Origin: Bin127 sp965203505
Lineage (GTDB): Bacteria > Chloroflexota > Dehalococcoidia > Lucifugimonadales > Lucifugimonadaceae
DNA length: 64,000 bases
Assembly: GCA_965203505.1 (NCBI GenBank)
Contig: OZ241880.1
Coordinates: 1,984,001 to 2,048,000, forward strand
Direction: 5' to 3'
The notes below the pieces were generated by a model. It was not told where the DNA came from. It did not search any database and saw only the letters and a program-made list of their open reading frames with translations. Shown piece by piece: positions 42,622-50,903 of this stretch. Position 1 is the stretch's first letter. Each line of letters opens with the position of its first letter. A program made the position numbers and the translations under genes.

Positions 42622-43676
42622 CCGTTCGGCGAAATCAAGATCCTGAACACGTCCTTTTCAGGACGGATCATGCGCTCAAACCCATCTTCGATTGCGCGGT
42701 CAAGCAGAACCACCACGGAAATCAGTTCCTTGACTGAAATCTTGCCCTCAGAGATCAGCCGTACGGTCGCCGCCATATCGCCCGGAGAGGCAGCAACGGA
42801 TCCGATGACCGTCTTTTCAGTTCCGACGATGTCGTTGAAGTTGAAGATCGGGGTGGCCGAATAGATACCGACCAAGACTGTCGTTCCGGCTTTCCGCGTG
42901 TAATCGATCGCCAACTGCGGGGTCATCTCGGCACCGGCGGTTTCGGCGGCAATATCCGCACCGATCCCGTCGGTGAGGTCAAGCAACTGCTCCATCGCCA
43001 TGCTGTCTGCCGAATTGATAGTGTCGTCCGCACCGAGGGTTTTTGCCAACGCGATGCTGTCTTCTCTAACGTCTACAGCGATTACGCGAGCTCCCGCGGC
43101 CCGAAATGCTTGCACCGTCAATAGACCCACCGTGCCACAACCAATGACCGCGACATTATCACCGACCTTGACGCCCGACCTACGAACTGCGTGCACGGCG
43201 ACCGTCGCCGGTTCGATCAACGGCGCTTCTCGATCAGAAATGTTGTCGGGCAACTTGATCAGATGGTCCGCGGGCCACGTGAAGAATTCCGCCAAACCAC
43301 CGTCAGCCGACAGCCCCGCGACGCACATGCTGTTGCAAGTGGCCTGCGAGCCGCGTTCACACCAGAAACACGCTCCACATGTTCGGACGTTGTTAACCAC
43401 CACTCGGTCGCCAGCCTCTAATCCGGTCGCACCTTCACCCAGCGACTCGACGTGCCCAGAAATCTCGTGACCTAAAACCAGTGGCATCTCCTGTCCGCTA
43501 ATCGGATTAGGTCCATCGTGCTGAGTCCAGAGTGGACCATATTGCCACTCCTCGATATCGGTCGCGCAGATCGACGTGTTGGTGATCCGCAGCCTTGCTT
43601 CGCGTTCACCCGGCACCGGTTCCGGAATATCTTCCAAACGGATGTCTTTGTTGCCGTGTATCCTCAGCGCTTTCAT
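42618..43676 (-). CDS. Zinc-dependent medium-chain dehydrogenase (paralog 2)
   Basis: 352 residues, same architecture as 38985: SICATDIEEW and GHEISGHV for catalytic zinc, NVRTCGACFWCERGSQATC for structural zinc, and VAVIGCGTVGLLTVQAF for NAD. Slight differences are an insert QHDGPNPISGQEMP before the catalytic glutamate region. The stop codon TAG (42620-42618) overlaps the CehA TAA. Probably oxidises a polyol or sugar; the duplication on both sides of the CehA gene suggests related substrates or steps in one pathway. Confidence 0.92.
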   Translation of the reverse strand: MKALRIHGNKDIRLEDIPEPVPGEREARLRITNTSICATDIEEWQYGPLWTQHDGPNPISGQEMPLVLGHEISGHVESLGEGATGLEAGDRVVVNNVRTCGACFWCERGSQATCNSMCVAGLSADGGLAEFFTWPADHLIKLPDNISDREAPLIEPATVAVHAVRRSGVKVGDNVAVIGCGTVGLLTVQAFRAAGARVIAVDVREDSIALAKTLGADDTINSADSMAMEQLLDLTDGIGADIAAETAGAEMTPQLAIDYTRKAGTTVLVGIYSATPIFNFNDIVGTEKTVIGSVAASPGDMAATVRLISEGKISVKELISVVVLLDRAIEDGFERMIRPEKDVFRILISPNG

Positions 43677-43784
43677 GATGCCGAAATTGTCGCATACGAC
43701 ACAAATGTCGACAACATGCTGTTCGACGAAAGCCGAATAAAATAAGCCGAGTATTCGTTACTTGCACCCGAGGATGCCTAAATC

Positions 43785-44960
43785 GTGAGACCTGCCGCAA
43801 AGATCACCCGAATCGAAGTAACCACCTTCGCCAACGAAGTTGAAAATCTGAGCAAGGATTACAACTCCTTCAACATGGTTTACGAACCGGGCGCCAAGCT
43901 CAAGACCGGCGGAGGCATTCTTTCTATCCACACCGATCAAGGCGTCGTCGGAGAATATCCCGGCGCAGGAGGCAACGCTCTCGCTGACATCGAAATCGTC
44001 GCGCCCTACCTCATCGGCAAAGATGCCATGCAGCGCGAAGTGCACTACAACGCTATGAAGCGCGGGTTGCGTCACACAGCCGCTCTCGGCCTCGGCGTCG
44101 TCGACATATGCCTCTGGGATATCGCTGGGAAAGTCTATGAGGAGCCCTTGTTCCAGCTTCTCGGCGGACAACGCAAGCCGCTACCCGCATACGCATCCAC
44201 GCTCCACGGCGACGAAAACGGCGGATTAACGACACCGCAAGACTTCGCCGATTTCGCAGTCACATGCAAAGAAATCGGATATCCGGCGTTCAAGATCCAC
44301 GGTTGGGGCCTCGCTGGTGAGAACATCAAGCGCGAAGTGGACAACGTGCTAGCGGTTCGAGACGCCGTCGGACCCGACATGGACCTCATGATCGATCCTG
44401 CGAACGAAGTCAAAAACTTCGGTGATGCCCTCAAGCTCGGCAAAGCGTGCGATGAAGCCAACTTCTTCTGGTGGGAAGATGTTTACATGGATGGCGGCGT
44501 GTCAACCTTTGCCCACCGCAAACTGCGCGAGCTCATCAAGACCCCACTCTTGCAGACCGAGCACATCCGTCTCCCCGAACAGCACATGAACTTTGTACTG
44601 GCCTACGGTACTGACTACGTGCGTGTCGGTGCGCACGAGGACGGCGGCATTACAGGCGCGATGAAGATATTCCATGCCTGCGAAAGCGTCGGCCTCGACG
44701 TCGAGACGCACGGACCCGATCCGGCACACCGTCATATCATGTCCGCGGTCCGAAACACGAACTACTACGAACTAGGTCTAGTGCACCCCAACATCAAGAC
44801 CAACAAGCCACCGATCTGGGTCAACTACTCCGATGATCTGGATTCAGTAGACGAAAACGGCTGCGTCTACGCCCCTACGGGTCACGGCATCGGCGTCCCA
44901 CTGGACTGGGACTGGATCAACGCACACAAGACCGGCTCGCGCGTGATCGCGGAAGTTTGA
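43785..44960 (+). CDS. Enolase-superfamily (mandelate racemase/MLE) enzyme
   Basis: 391 residues, GTG start. Capping domain followed by a barrel with KIHGWG (K-x-H-type base on strand 2 in YPAFKIHGWGLAG), metal strands LMIDPANEV, FFWWEDVYMD and LLQTEHIR, and GLDVETHGPDP with a C-terminal histidine. The long N-terminal part (SKDYNSFNMVYEPGAKL) and the WINAHKTG ending set it apart from galactonate-type enzymes, so the substrate is undetermined, but abstraction of an alpha proton from a carboxylate is expected. Downstream lie family E repeats and the GIY-YIG unit. Confidence 0.88.
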   Translation: MRPAAKITRIEVTTFANEVENLSKDYNSFNMVYEPGAKLKTGGGILSIHTDQGVVGEYPGAGGNALADIEIVAPYLIGKDAMQREVHYNAMKRGLRHTAALGLGVVDICLWDIAGKVYEEPLFQLLGGQRKPLPAYASTLHGDENGGLTTPQDFADFAVTCKEIGYPAFKIHGWGLAGENIKREVDNVLAVRDAVGPDMDLMIDPANEVKNFGDALKLGKACDEANFFWWEDVYMDGGVSTFAHRKLRELIKTPLLQTEHIRLPEQHMNFVLAYGTDYVRVGAHEDGGITGAMKIFHACESVGLDVETHGPDPAHRHIMSAVRNTNYYELGLVHPNIKTNKPPIWVNYSDDLDSVDENGCVYAPTGHGIGVPLDWDWINAHKTGSRVIAEV

Positions 44961-44987
44961 AACAGTCGATGAAAACACAGCAAAACA

Positions 44988-45015
44988 TGTCATTCCGAAC
45001 GCAGTGAGGAATCTC
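44988..45015 (+). repeat. Family E repeat, single arm
   Basis: TGTCATTCCGAACGCAGTGA followed by GGAATCTC; identical to the arm at 45108-45135. A partial third copy is at ~45086-45101. Confidence 0.85.
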
Positions 45016-45141
45016 TGTCGCCCGTCCGCAGTGAACCTTGTCACCGAACGCGGCAAACCTTGTCACGCCGGACTCAACAAACCCAGTCATTCCGAGCGCA
45101 CTCCACTTGTCATTCCGAACGCAGTGAGGAATCTCCAACGC

Positions 45142-45483
45142 ATGCCCGCAAACCGCGACCACCAATACTACGTTTACATCCTGACCAACAAGTCATGAAC
45201 GCTCTATGTCGGCATGACCAACGACCTCGAACGAAGAGTGTACGAACACAAGAACAAACTCTTCCCCGGCTTTACGAGCAAGTACAACATCACTCGGCTC
45301 GCACACTTTGAACAGACCTCGGATGTTGAGTCTGCGATAGCGCGGGAAAAACAGATCAAGGGCTGGCGCCGCGACAAGAAGGTGGCGCTGATAGAGGCAT
45401 CAAACCCGCAATGGAAGGATCTATCGCTGGAGTGGTGCTCCAGCACCGCGCCGGGAGGAGATTCCTCACTGCGTTCGGAATGA
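45142..45483 (+). pseudogene. GIY-YIG endonuclease (YhbQ-like) with in-frame TGA
   Basis: 114 codons. The N-terminal motif is YYVYILTNKS (GIY equivalent YVY), then TGA at 45196-45198, then TLYVGMTNDLERRVYEHK (YIG equivalent YVG), IAREKQIKGWRRDKK and PQWKDLSLEW as in single-domain UPF0213 nucleases. The commonest residue at the TGA position is Arg (CGA), so a C-to-T change would explain it. The last residues (GDSSLRSE) are translated from the right inverted repeat. Either inactivated, or read through; an internal ATG at 45214 cannot restore the GIY motif. Confidence 0.8.
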
Positions 45484-45485
45484 CA
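45458..45485 (-). repeat. Family E repeat, inverted arm
   Basis: GAGATTCCTCACTGCGTTCG GAATGACA, exact reverse complement of the arm at 45108-45135. Confidence 0.9.
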
Positions 45486-45572
45486 TAACTCGTTAGAAAT
45501 GACGTGACTCGTTCGGTTCTTCCTTTAGGAAGGTATAATCGACACTCGGATGAAAGCATGGTCCAATAGCCG

Positions 45573-45713
45573 ATGATCTTGATAGGGGTCATTCTGCTCG
45601 CCGCCTTAATCTGGACCGTAATCGACTACCGCAGATACTTGAGCCGGTACCGCGTTGAGATGACCTACGGCCAGTTCCTCAAGTCTTACTGGAACCGGAT
45701 CTGGCGGTCGTGA
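45573..45713 (+). CDS. 46-residue single-helix membrane protein
   Basis: Starts MILIGVILLAALIWTVIDYR, one N-terminal membrane helix, then a basic and aromatic cytoplasmic tail (RYLSRYRVEMTYGQFLKSYW NRIWRS). A TATAAT box at 45534-45539 lies ~33 bases upstream, preceded by the small palindrome CTTCCTTTAGGAAG, which could be an operator. No clear ribosome site. No family recognised. Confidence 0.5.
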   Translation: MILIGVILLAALIWTVIDYRRYLSRYRVEMTYGQFLKSYWNRIWRS

Positions 45714-45743
45714 ATGGCAATCTGTTTCATCCCGAATGAAGCA

Positions 45744-45771
45744 TGTCATTCCGAACGAAGTGAGGAATCTC
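45744..45771 (+). repeat. Family E repeat touching a stop codon
   Basis: TGTCATTCCGAACGAAGTGA GGAATCTC; its last two bases form part of the stop codon of the minus-strand DUF4432 gene. Confidence 0.85.
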
Positions 45772-46864
45772 AACCCCGCAACGTCACATCACCATCCTCG
45801 CCAATCCCCGCAACCCCACTAGTCCCCTCGTAAATCACAGCCCGAACCGTTGAACTGCGTGACTCACCCGGTTCGAACATCAACGATGTAGATTCATCGC
45901 TGCCCGGTTCAGCCATCCCGCTGGGCAAACTCGTGAACGGTTCAAGTCCAACGTTGTAAGTCCGCTTGTACCACGGATAACCGCTGTGACCGCCGAAGAC
46001 TTGCCAGTACCAGAGATATCGAAACACCTCGCTGTCCCACCGCAATCCGAAACCTACACCTCGATCGGGATTCGTAACCGCATACCAACCGTCCACCAGA
46101 TTGTTGAAAGACAAATAATCGACCAATCGGTCGGATTTTGGCGGAAACGCGGTGAGGTCGACACTCGAACCATCTGGCGCTTCTGCAGTCGGCCACGAAC
46201 CGGTTCGATCCGGCATCAGTCGCGACCTGGTCGGTACCTCGCCGTCCGGCGATTCGGGAACGATGAAATCGCCGCCCGCAAAGTCCAAGATGCAACTCGG
46301 AGTCAAAAACGGATCGCCCAGCGCAACATGCTGACCCCACTGTGCGGGCGCAGGTTCTTCAGCCTCGTTGATCAGCGTGTCTGTAACCGTCACAACAGGC
46401 GAACCGGCCTCAAGCGTCACGACCTTGTCGATCCAGAACGGCGTTCTTACCGCTCGAACCGAAAACTTCGCGGAAACCCGTTCCGGAGAATCTTCGAGGA
46501 TCTGAGCGTCCCAAGGCATCATGTTCGTTTCGTTGTGCTGCCCTATCTCTGCGCCCATGTAGTCTTGCTCGAAACCCCCAGTGGGCGCGATTGTGTTCCA
46601 ACCGCCGATGTACAGGTCATGAAATATCCCCTCGCCCCATCCCGTTGACGGTACCCACAACGATTGGTTCCGAACGCTCCACGGCGTTCGCCACATGAAA
46701 TCAGTATCGCTCGGTTTGTGGACCATCTCGAAAATGTCCGCGCCTTTGTCGGCGATAACGCTCAACCGCAGTAGTTCGTTCTCCATCACTACCGTTTTGA
46801 GGCCTCGGTACGTCCACGCGTCAGATATTCTGCAACCGTGAGTGCGTTCGTCTTGATAATGCAT
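45770..46864 (-). CDS. DUF4432-family aldose-1-epimerase-like protein (paralog 2)
   Basis: 364 residues from ATG 46864. The N-terminus (MHYQDERTHGCRISDAWTYR) and the segment TVVMENELLRLSVIADKGAD nearly repeat those of the gene at 37274. Conserved late segments are YLWYWQVFGGHSGYPWY and NVGLEPFTS. The frame is open 61 codons further upstream but that part overlaps the start of the DMT gene and is not family-like. As with paralog 1 the likely role is sugar mutarotation or isomerisation in aldonate catabolism. Its stop codon lies at a family E repeat, so the repeat may define the 3' end of the mRNA. Confidence 0.82.
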   Translation of the reverse strand: MHYQDERTHGCRISDAWTYRGLKTVVMENELLRLSVIADKGADIFEMVHKPSDTDFMWRTPWSVRNQSLWVPSTGWGEGIFHDLYIGGWNTIAPTGGFEQDYMGAEIGQHNETNMMPWDAQILEDSPERVSAKFSVRAVRTPFWIDKVVTLEAGSPVVTVTDTLINEAEEPAPAQWGQHVALGDPFLTPSCILDFAGGDFIVPESPDGEVPTRSRLMPDRTGSWPTAEAPDGSSVDLTAFPPKSDRLVDYLSFNNLVDGWYAVTNPDRGVGFGLRWDSEVFRYLWYWQVFGGHSGYPWYKRTYNVGLEPFTSLPSGMAEPGSDESTSLMFEPGESRSSTVRAVIYEGTSGVAGIGEDGDVTLRG

Positions 46865-46968
46865 GTTGCTTCGCTTCCGGGATTGGAATTCGGGTGTCGG
46901 CGTAGACGCGCATTGTAGCCTATCGCCAACCGAAACCGCATCGCTGCACATCCTGCCAAGGGACTCGC

Positions 46969-47892
46969 TTGGAACCGTTCGCCATATTCCTCGTCGTATC
47001 GTCCGCGTTCGCGCACTCATCTTGGAACTTGATGGTGCGCAGGGCAACGCGACCGGCTGTGACGACGGCGTTGATGGCGGTCACTTCAGCGGTTTTGGTG
47101 CTGCCGTTGGCAATTTACCTGTTGATTGTCGAAATGCCCGGACCAGTCGGTTGGGGTTTCATAGTTGCGACGATCGTTTTACACATCTGGTACTTCGCCA
47201 CATTGGGATACGCGTACAACACGGGTGAGCTATCGATCGTCTATCCGGTAGCCCGCGGACTTGGTTTAGCGATAATCCCAATCCTCGGTGTATTCGTAAT
47301 CGGGGAATCGATGTCTTGGATCGCTGCCATCGGCGCGGTATTGATCGTGACTGGCATCGCTTGGATCTCGATCTCTGACATTGAAACCGCGACGATCAAA
47401 CGGACCGGACGTTCGTGGCTGTTATTCCTCAAGAACTGGAGAGTCATAAAACGATTCCGGCAGCTGATACGCCCAGCGTGGCTGTTGGCGATATTGACCG
47501 GAGTGTGCATCGGTGTCTACTCGGTCGTCGACGCGCAGGGCGTGCAGCATGTTCAACCCGCGCTCTATATGTTCTTCCTGCAACTAGGCGGCGGGGCAGG
47601 GATGATCATCATCCAATCCAGACTGGAAACGAAAGAAGCCTTCATCGACGAGGCGAAACGCCACTGGAAGATCCTGATATTCGGTGGATTGCTGCAGTTT
47701 GCGGCATACACCCTCGTCCTGACGGCATTGACGTTTTCACCCGTAAGCTATGTCGGGCCTCTGAGGGAAATCTCGATATTGATTGCCGTCGGGTATGGCG
47801 CAATCGTCTTGAAAGAGCGCGTCACACTCGCCCGAGCCGTCGGTGCAATCTGCATAGCCAGCGGCGGAGCGACAATCGCCCTTGCGCCGTGA
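46969..47892 (+). CDS. DMT/EamA-family membrane transporter
   Basis: 307 residues with about ten hydrophobic helices in two EamA repeats: first GELSIVYPVARGLGLAIIPI ...GVFVIGESM, second FSPVSYVGPLREISILIAVG ...VLKERVTLARAVG. The (Y/V)PxxR...E phrase at the end of each repeat is typical of the drug/metabolite transporter superfamily. A TTG start at 46969 is used because the first helix begins at once. It may import or export a sugar acid or amino acid; unknown. Confidence 0.88.
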   Translation: MEPFAIFLVVSSAFAHSSWNLMVRRATRPAVTTALMAVTSAVLVLPLAIYLLIVEMPGPVGWGFIVATIVLHIWYFATLGYAYNTGELSIVYPVARGLGLAIIPILGVFVIGESMSWIAAIGAVLIVTGIAWISISDIETATIKRTGRSWLLFLKNWRVIKRFRQLIRPAWLLAILTGVCIGVYSVVDAQGVQHVQPALYMFFLQLGGGAGMIIIQSRLETKEAFIDEAKRHWKILIFGGLLQFAAYTLVLTALTFSPVSYVGPLREISILIAVGYGAIVLKERVTLARAVGAICIASGGATIALAP

Positions 47893-47894
47893 TG

Positions 47895-48671
47895 CTAACC
47901 GAGAACTGAAGGCGAATGCTCGCGCAACCGTTTTCGGCGATCTCGGTGATCGGGTATCACACCCTCCACCACGCGCCAAAAGTCTGCCGAGTGGTTCAAC
48001 TCCACGAGATGGGCGAGTTCATGGACCACGACGTAATCAATCAAGCTGTCGTCAAGCATGATTAGACGCCAATTGAGGTTGATCGACTGTTTGGCGCTGC
48101 AACTACCCCAGCGTCGTTTGGCATCGCTCAGTTTGAGCTGGCGCGGCTTCACGCCCATCAAATTCCCAAATTCCACAATTCTCGTCGTCAAATGGTCCCA
48201 CGCTTCTTGTCGGTACCAACTCGTCAGCAACTCGCGAACCACTACAGATTTGCGTCCGTCATCCAAATTCGGAGGGACGGTTACCGCAACCTGATCACCT
48301 TCGAGCGATCTGACAACCGTGGGCGGCAGATCCTTGCCCGGATCACCGACATCGCGCTCCTCGACGACTAACTCGACATTTTTGCCGCGATACATGGCGG
48401 TGCCACCCTTCGACCAATCCACGGCTTGGACATCTTCTTGGTCGGCGCGATGTTTGAGGATCCACTTCGACTGCTTCAAAAGGAAATCTTCGATCTCCAA
48501 ATCCGACATCGTGTGCGGAACCATCAACTTGAAACCGGATTCCGGATCGGTTTGTAGCTGAATGGTCCGGCGACGGCGCCTGCTGCGTTGAAGCACGTAC
48601 AAGATCGTCTCGTCTTGGATACAAATGGTGCGTTCGACCGCCGATGCGTTCCGAGATCGAGCGAATGCCAT
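47895..48671 (-). CDS. YgjP/SprT-like zinc metallopeptidase (DUF45)
   Basis: 258 residues from ATG 48671; the frame continues upstream into tmRNA, so the earlier start is rejected. The metal site HELAHLVELNHSADFW (HExxH...H) and the conserved RRWGSCSAKQSINLNWRLIM and DYVVVHELAH are characteristic of the YgjP-like family. N-terminal phrase RSRRRRRTIQLQ is the usual family start region, so a downstream start is also possible. Substrate unknown. It may be transcribed with tmRNA just upstream on the same strand. Confidence 0.85.
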   Translation of the reverse strand: MAFARSRNASAVERTICIQDETILYVLQRSRRRRRTIQLQTDPESGFKLMVPHTMSDLEIEDFLLKQSKWILKHRADQEDVQAVDWSKGGTAMYRGKNVELVVEERDVGDPGKDLPPTVVRSLEGDQVAVTVPPNLDDGRKSVVVRELLTSWYRQEAWDHLTTRIVEFGNLMGVKPRQLKLSDAKRRWGSCSAKQSINLNWRLIMLDDSLIDYVVVHELAHLVELNHSADFWRVVEGVIPDHRDRRKRLREHSPSVLG

Positions 48672-48743
48672 CGGCGATGAAAGTTGTGCGTGTCCGCCGA
48701 GAGACGAAGCGCCCGCGACGTTGCCGTCGCGGGCCGTATTTGC

Positions 48744-49094
48744 TGGTGGAGACGGGGGAGGGTCGAACTCCCCGTCCAGAAAGTTTCCCTTCAAAGCTTC
48801 TACGTGTGTAGCCGTTGGTTGCATATACCGCTTCCGGACGATGCCAACGGCGTCCGTCTTTGGTCGCGGTTACCGGTTACCTTTGGACGTGCTACCGGCG
48901 TTGCACATCCGCACCTCAGAAGTTCGGCGCCCGATAAGTGCCGCTGAGGACGACTCCTACCGGACGTCGCGGCTGATTAAGCAGCTGCGAGGGCGACTTC
49001 TCGTTCGCCAGTTGTTTTTTTGCCCGTTTTAACGTGGGCAGGCACCACGACACGCAACCTTGAGGTACGCTCCCTGTCGAATCCACTCGTCCCC
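48744..49094 (-). ncRNA. ssrA: tmRNA (trans-translation RNA)
   Basis: 351 bases. 5' end GGGGACGAGTGGATTCGACA (from 49094) pairs its first seven bases with CGTCTCC near the 3' end; the T arm GGAGTTCGACCCTCC and terminal ACCA (to 48744) complete the tRNA-like part. The resume codon GGC at 49024-49022 opens a tag frame reading GKKTTGEREVALAAA and stopping with TAA at 48979-48977. It rescues stalled ribosomes with SmpB, not in this window. An AT-rich promoter-like stretch with TATACT lies upstream (~49107-49112). Confidence 0.95.
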
Positions 49095-49202
49095 TAATAC
49101 GCATTAAGTATATCTCGCGCGAATACGTTGATTTACACTTGCGAATTCGCCGCACATCACGCGGTGATCTCGCCATCATCCCTAAGATATTGGTGACTTC
49201 AC

Positions 49203-50015
49203 TTGGACGAACGAATCGAGATAAACCGTCGCAACTGGAACGAGCGCACTCCGATACATGCATCCTCGGAAATGTATGACGTCGAGAGTTTTAAGGCTGG
49301 CAAGATCACTCTCACCGACATCGAGATTGACGAAATTGGATCAGTCGAGGGCAAGTCGCTGCTTCACTTGCAATGCCATTTCGGATTGGACACGATGTCC
49401 TGGGCCCGGCTGGGCGCACGCGTCACCGGCGTCGATCTTTCGGACGCATCTATCCAATTGGCAACCGAACTAAACGACGAACTAGGTTTGGGCGCGCGCT
49501 TTGTCAGATCAAACGTGTACGAGCTATCGGAGGTTCTCGACGAACAGTTCGACATCGTTTACACCGCGATCGGCGCTCTGTGTTGGTTGCCTGATTTGGA
49601 TGCATGGGGACACCTGATCGCCCAGTTTTTGAAACCGGGCGGCACGTTCTACATGCTCGATGAACACCCGTCCGGCAGAATCTTCGCACCCGTGCAAACT
49701 GCCGACGGTGGTTGGGATATTGAACCCCGTTACCCGTACTTCCATGACCCGGCAGGAACTTTAGAAGAAGGCGAGCGAAGCACGTACGCGGGTGCGGGCA
49801 CTGTAAACACGCCCGTTTACGAATGGCAACACAGTATGTCGGAGATCGTAAACGCTCTGATCGGCGCCGGCCTCAAGCTCGAATTCATCCGGGAATATCC
49901 CTTCTCCTTTTTCCAAGCGTTGCCCCAAATGCGGCGACGTGAGGACGGTTGGTGGGCTTTAGACGAATACGACGGCAACATACCTTTCATGCTGTCAATC
50001 AGGGCGACTGCTTAA
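49203..50015 (+). CDS. Class I SAM-dependent methyltransferase (tandem copy 1)
   Basis: 270 residues. A Rossmann-like methyltransferase with LLHLQCHFGLDTMSWARLGA as motif I (variant of GxGxG), VTGVDLSDASIQLA as motif II and FDIVYTAIGALCWLPDL as motif IV. The TTG start at 49203 gives DERIEINRRNWNERTPIH, shared with copy 2. The next gene begins two bases after its stop. Target molecule not known; the N-terminal and C-terminal W-rich parts (YEWQHSMSEIVNALIGAGLK) resemble small-molecule methyltransferases. Confidence 0.88.
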   Translation: MDERIEINRRNWNERTPIHASSEMYDVESFKAGKITLTDIEIDEIGSVEGKSLLHLQCHFGLDTMSWARLGARVTGVDLSDASIQLATELNDELGLGARFVRSNVYELSEVLDEQFDIVYTAIGALCWLPDLDAWGHLIAQFLKPGGTFYMLDEHPSGRIFAPVQTADGGWDIEPRYPYFHDPAGTLEEGERSTYAGAGTVNTPVYEWQHSMSEIVNALIGAGLKLEFIREYPFSFFQALPQMRRREDGWWALDEYDGNIPFMLSIRATA

Positions 50016-50016
50016 C

Positions 50017-50841
50017 GTGGAACCTTCGTTGCAATCGAAGATCGAGAGCATCCGTCGTAACTGGAACGAACGGACGCCCATCCACGCGGCATCCGAGTTT
50101 TACGACGTCGCAGGATTCAAATCTGGCCGAATCACCCTGACCGACATCGAGATCGACGAAATGGGCTCGGTCGCCGGCAAATCGCTTCTTCACCTTCAGT
50201 GCCATTTCGGCATGGATACGATGTCTTGGGCGAGGTTGGGCGCGGCGGCAACAGGAGTCGATATCTCGGACACCGCGATTGAATTGGCACGGGAATTGAA
50301 CCAAGAGCTTGGCCTCGACGCCCGATTTGTCCGCGCGAACGTCTACGACCTTCCCAAGACCCTGCATGAAACTTTCGACATCGTCTACACCGCTCTCGGC
50401 GTCTTGTGCTGGTTGCCAGACCTTGGCGCTTGGGCGCACGTCGTCGATAATCATCTGAAACGCGGCGGAATGTTGTACATATTCGACGGACACCCCACTT
50501 CCCACATATTCGAGCCCATGCGGACACCCGAAGGCGGACACAGCCTAAAACCGATACATCCCTACTTTTCGAACCCAGACGGAATCTTCTACGACGGTGG
50601 CGGTTGCACCTACACCGGCTCAGAAACGCTGGAGTCTCCGAGCTACGAGTGGCAACACAGCATGTCCGACATCGTGAACGCCATCTTGGGAGCCAGACTG
50701 AAGATTGAGTGGCTCAACGAATTCCCGGTGTCAGGTTACCGGGCGTTTCCGCAGATGAGCCGTCACGACGATGGTTGGTGGCGTTTGGACGACGCTCACG
50801 GCTCGATCCCTTTTCTCTACTCGATCAAGGCCACGAAATGA
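50017..50841 (+). CDS. Class I SAM-dependent methyltransferase (tandem copy 2)
   Basis: 274 residues, GTG start. Nearly the same layout as copy 1: NWNERTPIHAASEFYDV, LLHLQCHFGMDTMSWARLGA, FDIVYTALGVLCWLPDLGAW, YEWQHSMSDIVNAILGARLK. The two are clearly products of a tandem duplication and form an operon separated by two bases. They may have split substrates or work as a heterodimer; neither is shown. Confidence 0.88.
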   Translation: MEPSLQSKIESIRRNWNERTPIHAASEFYDVAGFKSGRITLTDIEIDEMGSVAGKSLLHLQCHFGMDTMSWARLGAAATGVDISDTAIELARELNQELGLDARFVRANVYDLPKTLHETFDIVYTALGVLCWLPDLGAWAHVVDNHLKRGGMLYIFDGHPTSHIFEPMRTPEGGHSLKPIHPYFSNPDGIFYDGGGCTYTGSETLESPSYEWQHSMSDIVNAILGARLKIEWLNEFPVSGYRAFPQMSRHDDGWWRLDDAHGSIPFLYSIKATK

Positions 50842-50903
50842 AATGCCGGTCCTGAATTCGGGAGTTCATCGGTCAGCTCTGATTCGGCGGTCGACACGAC
50901 CTC

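Larger units (their letters stand above)
45108..45485 (+). mobile_element. Putative 378-bp unit: GIY-YIG gene between perfect 28-bp inverted repeats
   Basis: The arm at 45108-45135 (TGTCATTCCGAACGCAGTGA then GGAATCTC) is an exact 28-base reverse complement of 45458-45485. Between them is only a GIY-YIG endonuclease frame, which starts six bases inside the left arm and ends within the right arm. The layout matches a small element carrying its own nuclease. No target duplication is visible, and the gene has an internal stop. Mobility is inference. Confidence 0.5.

Noticed and set aside
48672..48824. N-terminal extension of the YgjP-like peptidase
   Set aside because: It overlaps the tRNA-like 3' end of tmRNA.
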